Position numbers and translations under genes: made by a program. This document shows, piece by piece, positions 1 to 5,539 of a stretch of DNA of 5,539 nt. The stretch comes from an uncultured Ileibacterium sp. (GTDB lineage Bacteria; Bacillota; Clostridia; Peptostreptococcales; Anaerovoracaceae): the NCBI GenBank assembly GCA_902488835.1, contig CABTXQ010000058.1:1-5539 (forward strand). Direction: 5' to 3'. Numbering within the stretch: the stretch's first letter is position 1; every line of letters starts with the position of its first letter. Under the pieces are notes generated by a model that was not told the origin of the DNA, did no database searches, and saw nothing but the letters and a program-made list of their open reading frames with translations.

Positions 1-224
1 GTTTGATTATCCTTATGAAAAAATTGCTTTATATCCCACGCAAGAACTTTTCCTCTTGTATTCCACTCATTAAACCAGTGCTTTACTGTTTGCCGATTTT
101 CATACTTAGGACACCAACTCTCAATATAAATCACATCATCTGAAAAAATATCATCTATTCCTAAGTCTTTTTGTGTAAGCCACATATCAAACCATAAACG
201 AATGATTTTCTCTCTTTCATCCAT
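1..224 (-). CDS. NTF2/SnoaL-like domain protein, N-terminal part (runs off left edge)
   Basis: An open frame starts with ATG at 224-222 and is uninterrupted to the window edge (74 complete codons). The start is supported by GGAGGTG at 240-234 and by an upstream extended -10 promoter. The protein begins MDEREKIIRLWFDMWL and continues with an acidic segment (DDIFSDDVIYIESW) and a TVKHWFNEWN segment. This helix, strand and tryptophan-rich pattern is typical of small NTF2/SnoaL-like alpha+beta barrel proteins, which usually run to about 110-140 residues, so roughly half is missing. Members of the fold include polyketide cyclases, isomerases and many uncharacterised proteins, so no reaction can be assigned. 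It follows the relaxase on the same strand with about 60 nt between them. It could be element cargo or the first chromosomal gene beyond the element. The family call is from memory of the pattern and is moderate. Confidence 0.6.
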   Translation of the reverse strand, partial: MDEREKIIRLWFDMWLTQKDLGIDDIFSDDVIYIESWCPKYENRQTVKHWFNEWNTRGKVLAWDIKQFFHKDNQ

Positions 225-261
225 GAATTTAAACACCTCCAAAATCAAATACTTACTTAAT

Positions 262-270
262 ATTATACCA
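262..270 (-). promoter_or_regulatory. Extended -10 promoter for the NTF2-like gene
   Basis: On the minus strand the sequence reads TGGTATAAT: a perfect TATAAT (267-262) preceded by the TGN extension of extended -10 promoters. No good -35 hexamer is seen 16-18 nt upstream, which extended -10 promoters tolerate. It lies between the relaxase stop (286) and the ATG at 224, so the NTF2-like gene probably has its own transcript. Confidence 0.55.
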
Positions 271-285
271 TTTTTTCACTCAATT

Positions 286-1745
286 TTATAGGTCTAACTC
301 GTTCCTCTTTACCTGTGTTAGTCCTCTGTTTTCTTGTAGTAATTTCTCTATACAGCTTCTAACACTTTCAGCTTGTTTAACTTCCTCTCGTATTTCTAAT
401 ATTTGATTGTATAGGCTCTTTTTCTCTTTCTTCAAAGTGCTAGCCTCTGATTTCCACTTGGATATATTTAAGGTCTTACTTTCCCCTAAATGCTCTTTGA
501 GATGTTTCCTTGCACTTTCAAATAGAATAAGCTTCGCCGTATGCTCATTATAAAAATCTTCCTGTTTTATTTTCTTTAACTTTGCATAGGCTTTGTAGAT
601 GTCCTTGTACTTCAAATATTTTTCTGACTGGTCGATGAGTTGTGTTTTTTCATCAATCTTTTTCTCGGTATCTTTTAAGGCTCTTGTGGTCTTATAATTT
701 TTATCTCTTAGGGTAACTATATTTTCTTTAAGCTCAGATAATGAAGTGATATTTTTTTCTTTGAGTAATTGATAACTCTCAATATATTTCTCTAAATCTG
801 TATTATTGTTATCTGCATTTTTACGGATAAGATTTTCAAAGATTGATTGCAAATTTCCTTTGGGTGGAAGGGTGAACTTTGTATTTTGATTTTCTGATTT
901 TTCTTCTTTTCCAATTCTCCTTATCCAATTTAACAATGCTTTTATTCTTCTTGAAATTTCTCTTAAAATCATATTTTGATGTTTGATTTCTCGATTGATA
1001 TTTCCTCTGTCGGTAGCTATGCCTTTCTTCTCCATTTGACTTGCTGATACGCCTAAATGAATGGTCGGTATTTGTTCTATCCCTGTCTTTGATAAGAACG
1101 ATGGTCTACTTTTTCCTGTATGCTATTTTCTTCAAGATATTTGTTTGTAATATCTGCCCATGCTTTTCGCCACTGCTCTGCTTTGCCTTGTTCGTTCCAA
1201 TCGGTTGTATTTATTTTCCTTGTTTTATAATTGCCGTTTTTAAGTTTTACTTTTTCTCCGTTTTCATCAAGGATATATTCCTTTTTTGATTTTGCTCCCC
1301 ATGTTTTATATTTGTTTAATGGTCGCATGGTAAGTAAAATATGACAATGAGGGTTTCCCTCATTTTTATCGTGCAATGCAATGTCGGCACACATACCGAC
1401 TTTTACAAAATTTTCTTTTACATACTCCCTAACAAGTTCTATATGTTTTTCTCGATTTAGTTCTTTGGGTAGTGCAATTTCTATTTCTCTTGCAAGCTGT
1501 GAGTTTTTAATTTTTTCGATTTTCTCTACGCTGTGCCATAATTTTCCTCTATCTGAAAATTCTTGTGGTGCGTTTTGTGGCAATAGGATTTCTGTATGTG
1601 CTATTCCGCCTTTTCTTGTAAAGTCGTGGAGTATGCCGTCGTATTCATTTTTTATCTTTTCACCACTTCGATAGGCGGAAGCTGCTACTGCACTTTTACC
1701 TTTGCCTCTTGAGATAATCTTTATACAAAGATGATATATCGCCAT
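286..1745 (-). pseudogene. MobA/MobL (MobQ-family) relaxase, split by a -1 frameshift
   Basis: The relaxase nicks one strand of oriT, stays attached to the 5' end through a tyrosine and pilots it into the recipient. The first frame (1745-1077, 222 aa) starts with ATG after AAAGGAGG at 9 nt spacing. It holds the catalytic domain: the candidate nucleophile Y25 in SAYRSGE and the metal-binding histidines H125, H133 and H135 in HDKNEGNPHCHI. It ends at TAG right after DHRSYQRQG. In the -1 frame the protein continues at once as GIEQIPTIHLGVSASQMEKK, a typical relaxase continuation, and runs to TAA at 286-288. The join is at the GGG run at 1083-1081, where four G would restore one frame of about 486 aa, a normal length for the family. 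The C-terminal part is lysine/glutamate-rich and looks coiled-coil. The catalytic domain alone might still work. A programmed -1 shift is possible but no classic slippery heptamer is present. The family call is firm; whether the break is real is not. Confidence 0.88.
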
Positions 1746-1797
1746 AAGATAAGACCTCCTTTCGTTTTTCTGATACTTTTATGTGGCGATGGATAAG

Positions 1798-1847
1798 ACT
1801 TCCTAAAAGAAATCGGATAGTTTTTTATCCGATTTCTTTTGGGAAGT
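1798..1847. repeat. Long perfect-stem inverted repeat (about 22-bp arms, 6-nt loop)
   Basis: Arms 1798-1819 and 1826-1847 pair over 22 positions with one exception (T1804 opposite G1841). The loop is GTTTTT. The core arm is AAAAGAAATCGGATA against TATCCGATTTCTTTT. It sits between the oriT-like segment and the relaxase ribosome binding site. It may be a bidirectional terminator or attenuator in front of the relaxase gene, because on either strand the stem ends in a T-rich arm. Alternatively it may be a structural or protein-binding part of the transfer origin. Sequence alone does not decide. Confidence 0.75.
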
Positions 1848-1875
1848 ACACAAGGGGTAGGAAATTTATTTCCGT

Positions 1876-1929
1876 AGGGGAGTGTAGCTCCCCTGTATCA
1901 GCGTTAGCTGATATGCTCTCTGCAAGAGC
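1876..1929. repeat. Three consecutive small hairpins flanking the candidate oriT
   Basis: Three stem-loops lie nearly end to end: 1876-1894 (AGGGGAG/CTCCCCT, 7 bp, loop TGTAG), 1896-1913 (TATCAGC/GCTGATA, 7 bp, loop GTTA) and 1915-1929 (GCTCT/AGAGC, 5 bp, loop CTGCA). The segment is clearly more GC-rich than the rest of the window and has no convincing gene. Clustered short inverted repeats beside a relaxase gene are typical of transfer origins, where relaxosome proteins bind or single-stranded DNA folds. The individual roles are inference. Confidence 0.6.
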
Positions 1930-1944
1930 CTTCGGAGAACGCAC

Positions 1945-1985
1945 ACACCCTTTAGGGTGTATAAGCGCGCCCTTGTCAACAAGGG
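1945..1985 (+). other. Candidate origin of transfer (oriT) core with MobQ-type nic site
   Basis: A 6-bp inverted repeat, ACACCCTTTAGGGTGT (1945-1960), is followed two bases on by TAAGCGCGCCCTT (1962-1974). This closely matches the TAAGTGCGCCCT nic-region core known from RSF1010/R1162, the pSK41/pGO1 oriT and Ti-plasmid borders. By alignment with those, cleavage would fall between 1969 and 1970 on the plus strand. A second palindrome, CCCTTGTCAACAAGGG (1970-1985), begins exactly at that point. The site lies upstream of a MobQ-family relaxase gene, the usual arrangement. If correct, the plus strand from 1970 rightward enters the recipient first and the relaxase gene enters last. The motif is seen directly; function is inferred from similarity and position. 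Confidence 0.72.
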
Positions 1986-1986
1986 A

Positions 1987-2326
1987 CTATTTCTCTATCT
2001 CTGTTTCTTCCTCTTGTATTTCTGTAATTTTGTTTTCGCTTTGTTCTCGCTTCTCTATGATTTTTAAGATTTTTTGATTGATGGCTTCTTTGATAGTTGA
2101 AAATGAGATTAGTTGATAGAATTCATCTTTTGTAAAATCCTTGCCTACCAGTAATTTCTCTTTCAAAGGCTTCAATCACTCCTCCTTTTTCTATTTTTCT
2201 TTTAGTTTCAGCACTTCTTTTTAGTTTGTTTATCTTTTGATTGAGTAGCTTAGCTCGGTTTTGTGCCTTTTCAATTTTAGTATTTTCCTTTTCTAATTGT
2301 TCAATTGCCTTTTCTAATTCTTTCAT
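1987..2326 (-). pseudogene. DUF3847-like small coiled-coil protein upstream of the relaxase, split by a frameshift
   Basis: The gene starts with ATG at 2326-2324 after a GGAGG site. The first frame gives a lysine/glutamate-rich coiled coil (KELEKAIEQLEKENTKIEK) followed by the family-like segment KRKIEKGGVIEAFERE. It then runs out of frame and stops at 2123. From about 2158 the +1 frame continues as LLVGKDFTKDEFYQLISF and ends with TAG at 1989-1987. Removing one A from the AAA at 2157-2155 gives a single 112-aa protein, a normal size for the small proteins encoded just before MobA/MobL relaxases in Bacillota elements. Its 3' end abuts the candidate oriT, which suggests a relaxosome accessory or DNA-binding role, but no function is established. 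The exact shift point could be anywhere between about 2130 and 2175. The DUF3847 assignment is from remembered family pattern; the reading as one broken gene is well supported. Confidence 0.65.
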
Positions 2327-2349
2327 TATTAAATTCCTCCGTTTCCATA

Positions 2350-2382
2350 AAAAAGATTGAGAAATATATCCTCAATCTTTTT
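2350..2382 (-). terminator. Rho-independent terminator after the peptidase-lipoprotein pair
   Basis: A 12-bp perfect stem (AAAAAGATTGAG against CTCAATCTTTTT, 9-nt loop) is followed on the minus strand by a continuing T run. It lies about 60 nt beyond the lipoprotein stop at 2443 and just before the ribosome binding site of the DUF3847-like gene. It should end the cargo transcript, and its A-rich left arm would let it act on plus-strand transcripts too. No clear promoter for the following gene is visible between the stem and its start. Confidence 0.75.
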
Positions 2383-2442
2383 AGGCGAATCTTTCAATTC
2401 ATTCTATTAAAGTTCTTTGTGTTATTCCGAATATTTAATACC

Positions 2443-2844
2443 CTAATCCTCCACACTATCAAAGAGATATGAAAAGTCATCAGTATTGTAATCTCTAACT
2501 TCATAAACAATATCATTCACTTTGACTTTATTATCCATAAAAGATATCATGGTGATGGCTCCTCCTTTTTTTTCTATTTTAATCGAATACTGCCATCCTT
2601 TATCTTTTTCATCCGATATTTCTTTTATCGAATACGAATTAAGTTTACTTATCAACCCCTTATAATCTTCATTTCTCAATATGACATCTTGTTTCTGTTC
2701 GGTAGTTTGAGTTGACACTGTAATCTTTTCTATCCCATCTATATTTATGTTCATGGATTTTCCGTCTCTCGAATTATTCGAGCCACAGCCCACCATAAGA
2801 ACAAGTGACACAATCATAGCAATTGTATAAACTATTTTTTTCAT
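2443..2844 (-). CDS. Small surface lipoprotein of unknown function, partner of the peptidase
   Basis: I prefer ATG at 2844-2842 (133 aa) over an upstream in-frame start at 2883, because it gives a clean signal sequence, follows a GGAG site at 8 nt and does not overlap the preceding gene. MKK is followed by a hydrophobic stretch and a lipobox-like LMVGC with lipidation cysteine C20. After cleavage CGSNNSRDG forms a short linker, so the protein would be anchored on the outer face of the membrane. The remainder (about 100 residues) is a compact alpha/beta-looking domain with segments such as GIEKITVSTQT, DYKGLISKLNSYS and WQYSIKIEKKGG. I do not recognise a named family. It begins 13 nt after the peptidase stop, so the two are almost certainly one transcript. 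A role in inhibiting, anchoring or giving immunity to the peptidase is a guess from position. Confidence 0.8.
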   Translation of the reverse strand: MKKIVYTIAMIVSLVLMVGCGSNNSRDGKSMNINIDGIEKITVSTQTTEQKQDVILRNEDYKGLISKLNSYSIKEISDEKDKGWQYSIKIEKKGGAITMISFMDNKVKVNDIVYEVRDYNTDDFSYLFDSVED

Positions 2845-2857
2845 ACCCACTACTCCA

Positions 2858-3877
2858 TTAATTAGTAAAATGAATTGTTCCATCTAAATAGGTAGTGCTT
2901 GGTTCAATCCAAACATTATTATTTCCCCATCCATTATTTACAATCACATAATCACCATCAACTGGACTAGTAAAATATCCATGTCCAATAATCCAATGTT
3001 CACGAAATGTAGGATGGTTAGTCGTTCCGATAATAATCGGTCTACTATTATTTATTTGAGTCTTTACTCTTGAAAAGCTAAAGCCTTTTATGGCATTTGC
3101 ACTATTATTAACATTTCTCGCATTAAAATAATTGTCTAAGCCATTATCTAAATTGCTATAACTTGTGCCGCCAGAACCCACATACTGTTGCATCAAAGCA
3201 ATTAAAGCGTTTTGCCCTGTACTCCCACTTGGAACATAGTTTTTGCTGACATAGTCATAATAATATCTCATACAAATTGCACTAGCTATTGAACCACAAT
3301 GTCCACCTGAAATATACCATGTTTTTAGAGAACCATTGATATACCTTTCTACGTTCACATGTCTCAATTGGTTTTGCAAAGTATTTTATAAGGTTCTAAT
3401 TAATTCTTCCTTATCAGCAATCTCTTCTTTAGAATATACATTTTCGAACTGTTCTATCCTAAAACTTGAATTATCTTTTAAAGATACAAAATCTTCTCCC
3501 ACCTTGCTATAATAACTTAGTATTCCATTATATATTGGATTTTTAACATTATCGTAAGGATTCGAGTTTTCAAAACTCAACTCTGGTATAGTAAAATCTT
3601 TTATATTAACAATTATATAACCATTGCCAGGCATACTAAACGATACAGCTTCATATTCTCCATTCAAATTTTTTAATAAAATACATTCTTCTAATGTTGC
3701 AGGTTTTCCCACACTATTTAGAAACATTTCTGCACGTGTTTTAGCAAGATTTACGTTTTCACTTGGATAATTGCTATCATATTCTTCTGCAAATACTGTG
3801 ACCGAGCTAAACATCATAACCACTGCCAATAATGCACTAAAGGTTAAACCGAATAACTTCTTAATAAATAGTTTCAT
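2858..3877 (-). pseudogene. Secreted papain-like cysteine peptidase with Spi-type propeptide, interrupted by an in-frame stop
   Basis: ATG at 3877-3875 follows AAGGAGG. Residues 1-30 are a signal peptide (MKLFIKKLFG, then a hydrophobic core, cleavage likely after VTVFA). Residues 31 to about 150 resemble the Spi/streptopain propeptide, with the typical GNGYIIVNIKDF followed by PELSFENSNPY. The reading frame then hits TAA at 3388-3386 and continues in the same frame with the catalytic domain. Counting the stop as position 164, the catalytic cysteine is C194 in GGHCGSIAS, the likely histidine is H294 in REHWIIGHGY and the asparagine is N315 in VNNGWG, equivalent to the papain-family NSWG motif. 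The read-through protein would be 339 aa. The downstream half has no signal peptide and no ribosome binding site near its first start-like codon (TTG at 3379), so it is unlikely to be a separate gene. The family is close to C10/C39-like peptidases; the exact subfamily is uncertain. Substrate is unknown. Confidence 0.8.
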
Positions 3878-3900
3878 ATTTTCCTCCTTGTTTTTTTAGA

Positions 3901-3906
3901 ACTATA
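3901..3906 (-). promoter_or_regulatory. Possible -10 element for the peptidase gene
   Basis: TATAGT on the minus strand (5 of 6 matches to TATAAT) lies 24 nt before the peptidase ATG. No convincing -35 hexamer is found 16-18 nt upstream, so the cargo pair may instead be transcribed from the regulator promoter. Confidence 0.25.
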
Positions 3907-3941
3907 CACACTACCAAAAAATCAGGATCATACTCTGGCAA

Positions 3942-3989
3942 TTATCTGTCTCCATTTTTATACCTTTGAGGATTATTATAATTACTCAT
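3942..3989 (-). CDS. Possible 15-residue peptide ORF after the Xre gene
   Basis: ATG at 3989-3987 is preceded by GAGGTG at suitable spacing, 19 nt after the Xre stop. It encodes MSNYNNPQRYKNGDR and stops at TAA (3944-3942). Beyond the TAA the same frame stays open for 22 further codons (beginning LPEYDPDF, then a short hydrophobic run and a basic tail KKTRRKI) and ends overlapping the peptidase start. It may be a leader peptide, a small protein with its own nonsense mutation, or chance. The only gene-like evidence is the ribosome binding site and the spacing. Confidence 0.3.
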   Translation of the reverse strand: MSNYNNPQRYKNGDR

Positions 3990-4008
3990 AACATTCACCT
4001 CGCTATAC

Positions 4009-4260
4009 CTATATGTAATCAATATCTTTTATTATACAATCACAATTATCACACCTATATTCGCCTGTGCCATCCAAATCGAAAATCTGATACATACAAA
4101 CTCCTAAAGCATTAGCAATATCATTTGCAGTTTTTAGACTCGGCATTGTTTTTCCTGTTTCTATTTGATTTATACTTATTCTCGATATCCCAACTTTCTT
4201 CCCTAACCTATGTTGTGATAACCCTAATGGTTTTCTATATTCTTCAATTCTATTTCTCAT
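4009..4260 (-). CDS. Xre/Cro-type helix-turn-helix regulator with a cysteine-bearing tail
   Basis: An 83-aa protein starting at ATG 4260-4258 after GAAGGGA. Residues 1-60 form a classic Xre domain: RIEEYRKPLGLSQHRLGKKV, the recognition region GISRISINQIETGKTMPS and the closing helix ANDIANALGV with YQIF. The GLSQ and INQIETGK signatures make the family secure. It should bind DNA as a dimer. Residues 70-75 carry C-D-N-C-D-C, which could bind a metal or be redox sensitive; most very small Xre proteins of this type end soon after the helix bundle, so this tail is a mild oddity. It stands alone between the recombinase and the cargo pair, with its own promoter overlapped by an inverted repeat, so autoregulation is likely. 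The targets (recombinase, cargo or relaxase) are not shown by the sequence. Confidence 0.9.
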   Translation of the reverse strand: MRNRIEEYRKPLGLSQHRLGKKVGISRISINQIETGKTMPSLKTANDIANALGVCMYQIFDLDGTGEYRCDNCDCIIKDIDYI

Positions 4261-4279
4261 TACTTTCCCTTCTCTTTTT

Positions 4280-4297
4280 GGTTAAGAGTAGTTTACC
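4280..4297. promoter_or_regulatory. Candidate Xre operator (imperfect inverted repeat)
   Basis: GGTTAA (4280-4285), 6-nt spacer, TTTACC (4292-4297): half-sites pair at 5 of 6 positions. The repeat covers the -10 element of the Xre promoter, where binding would block transcription. This is a positional inference. Confidence 0.35.
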
Positions 4298-4318
4298 ATA
4301 TTTTTCTAAAAAAGTCAT
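4290..4318 (-). promoter_or_regulatory. Promoter of the Xre regulator gene
   Basis: On the minus strand, -35 ATGACT (4318-4313, 4 of 6 matches) is separated by 17 nt from -10 TAAACT (4295-4290, 4 of 6), which carries a TGG extension directly upstream. The start codon follows about 30 nt downstream. Spacing is ideal; the hexamers are moderate. Confidence 0.45.
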
Positions 4319-4337
4319 TATTTTTTGGATATTTTAT

Positions 4338-5539
4338 CTATTTATTTTTATTTATTTGAATATTTCCTATGAAGTTAAAGTACACATCAACTTGCTGTTT
4401 TCTGTCTTTGCCTTTTCTTCCTCCTGTTGCTTCATGGACTACAACTTTTCTATATACTCATTTATCATTGGTACTGTAAGTTCCTCAATGTCGGTATATT
4501 TTTCTATCATTTTTAGGAATTTATCGGTGTCGACTTTTCTCTGATGATAGCTTTCTATTTCTTGTTCAAAATACTGTATTTGCTTTTCCAAGTCTTGTTG
4601 CTCTGTATCATAGATATTAAATAATCTGTCAAAGTGTTTTACAGGGATTTTTCCAAGTGCGTGATCTTCATATAGCTTTGTAATAAGGGTTGTTAGTTCT
4701 GTATTTCTTGATGACAGTTTTTCTAATTTCGTTTTATCATCTTGGTACTTTTCTTCTCTTTTTTCATCAGATAACTTGTTCATCACTTTTAGAAATTCTT
4801 GCTTTTCTTCTTTGGCAAAATCTGTGATTTCTTTAATTGATTTTAGGAGAATTTCATTTACTGTTTTTACTTTGATGTAGTGCATACTGCAAGAACCTTT
4901 TCTGTGTCTGTAATGTTGGCATGCAAAAGAGTAATCACTATCATATTTCTTTTCTTTATGTTCTGCCGGCTCTCGATAGCTTAGCTTTCCTCCACAATCT
5001 GCACAGATTAAAAGCCCTGTAAATGGGTGTGAGGTTGTTCCATACTTTGGACTTCTTCTCACTGTTTTTCTTAACCTCTGAGCGTTATTCCATGTTTCTT
5101 CGTCAATGATTGCTTCATGGGTGTTTTTGAAGATAATGAGTTCATCTTCTTTTGCCTTTCTCCGTTTCTTGGTTTTGTAATCAAGGCATATTGTTTTACC
5201 AAGTACAGTGTGTCCCATATATTCTCTTTTTTCTAAGATATAACCTACTGTGGTCGGTGTCCAAAAAAACGGATCTTCTATTCCTCTTTTCTTTGAGCTA
5301 TGGTTATTTTCGGGGTAATGTATTTCTGCATAGGCTGATGGAATAAGGACTTTATCTTTGGTTAGTATATCTGCTATCTGTGTTACTCCATATCCCTCTA
5401 TTACAAGCCTGTAAATGCGTTTTACGACCTTTGCACTCTCTTTATCGACAAGTAACTCCTGTTTGTTCTTAGGGTTTCTGTAATAGCCGTATGGTACGCT
5501 TGGTGATACTCTTTTACCCTCTTCCATTCTTGCTCTGAA
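4338..5539 (-). CDS. Large serine recombinase (TnpX/TndX type), C-terminal part, frameshifted near its end
   Basis: The frame is open to the right edge (FRARMEEGKR before the first visible Met at 5527), so the catalytic serine domain is off the window. Counting from that Met: residues 1-110 are the recombinase DNA-binding domain (SPSVPYGYYRNP, GYGVTQIADIL, WTPTTVGYILEKREYMGH). Residues 175-213 are a zinc ribbon with C175, C178, C203 and C213. About 225-345 is a long coiled coil, which in this group mediates synapsis and directionality. The frame stops at 4439 after EYIEKL. In the -1 frame the expected C-terminal domain follows: VVVHEATGG, then QQVDVYFNFIGNI, ending at TAG 4340-4338. One extra A in the AAAA run at 4449-4446 would join them. 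Such enzymes excise and insert mobilizable transposons through short att sites without host factors. The break costs 36 residues and may or may not abolish activity. Confidence 0.9.

Noticed and set aside
225..285. Left attachment site of the element
   Set aside because: The gap holds only a promoter and ribosome binding site; without the other end of the element no direct repeat can be recognised.
1081..1092. Programmed -1 frameshifting in the relaxase
   Set aside because: The site around CAGGGATAG has no X-XXY-YYZ slippery heptamer, and a missing G in a G run is a simpler explanation.
1041..1289. Plus-strand open frame of 82 codons
   Set aside because: It lies opposite the relaxase gene, is phenylalanine/cysteine-rich as expected for the complement of lysine-rich coding sequence, and has no ribosome binding site.
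1381..1674. Plus-strand open frame of 97 codons
   Set aside because: Antisense to the relaxase catalytic domain, whose motifs are unmistakable; serine/phenylalanine-rich shadow composition.
1798..1985. CRISPR array or riboswitch
   Set aside because: The stems differ from one another in sequence, there are no repeat-spacer units and no known riboswitch pattern; the nic-like core explains the region better.
1781..2077. Plus-strand open frame of 98 codons across the oriT region
   Set aside because: It crosses the hairpin cluster and the end of the DUF3847-like gene, with no ribosome binding site or recognisable domain.
2845..2883. Upstream in-frame start for the lipoprotein (MEQFILLINGVVG)
   Set aside because: It would overlap the peptidase 3' end and put extra residues before an otherwise standard MKK lipoprotein signal that has its own GGAG site.
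4125..4544. Plus-strand open frame of 139 codons resembling a membrane protein
   Set aside because: It is antisense to both the Xre gene and the end of the recombinase; its hydrophobicity comes from the T-rich complement of A-rich coding sequence.
5152..5346. Plus-strand open frame of 64 codons
   Set aside because: Antisense to the recombinase DNA-binding domain, with no independent gene signal.

Overview
The window is AT-rich with low-GC codon use, strong GGAGG-type ribosome binding sites, a Gram-positive-style lipoprotein and relatives of clostridial/streptococcal mobile elements. This points to a Bacillota host (Clostridia, Tissierellia or Streptococcus-like), but the species cannot be named from sequence alone. 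Every gene I can support reads on the minus strand, so the window reads from right to left.

Layout: (1) 5539-4338, the C-terminal part of a large serine recombinase (TnpX/TndX type), whose catalytic N-terminus lies off the right edge. (2) 4260-4009, a small Xre/Cro-type regulator with its own promoter and a candidate operator. (3) 3877-2443, a cargo pair: a secreted papain-like cysteine peptidase with a Spi/streptopain-type propeptide, followed 13 nt later by a small lipoprotein and then a rho-independent terminator. (4) 2326-1987, a small DUF3847-like coiled-coil protein. (5) 1985-1798, a hairpin-rich non-coding stretch that looks like a MobQ-type origin of transfer, including a nic-like core TAAGCGCGCCCTT. 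(6) 1745-286, a MobA/MobL (MobQ) relaxase. (7) 224-1, the start of an NTF2/SnoaL-like gene that leaves the window.

Together this is most of an integrative mobilizable element. The recombinase would excise and integrate it. The relaxase would nick oriT so that a co-resident conjugative system can transfer it. The Xre protein probably controls one or more of these genes. The peptidase and lipoprotein are cargo acting at or outside the cell surface. The order recombinase, cargo, mobilization gene resembles Tn4451-type elements.

The most striking property is that four of the six genes whose ends can be examined are each broken by one small lesion, while both sides of each break still look fully coding. 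The lesions are single-base frameshifts in the recombinase 3' end, DUF3847 gene and relaxase, and one in-frame TAA in the peptidase. The frameshifts fall in or near short homopolymers, so sequencing or assembly error must be excluded before calling the element decayed. I see no CRISPR array, tRNA, rRNA or insertion sequence. The most notable biology is the candidate oriT and the peptidase-lipoprotein cargo pair.
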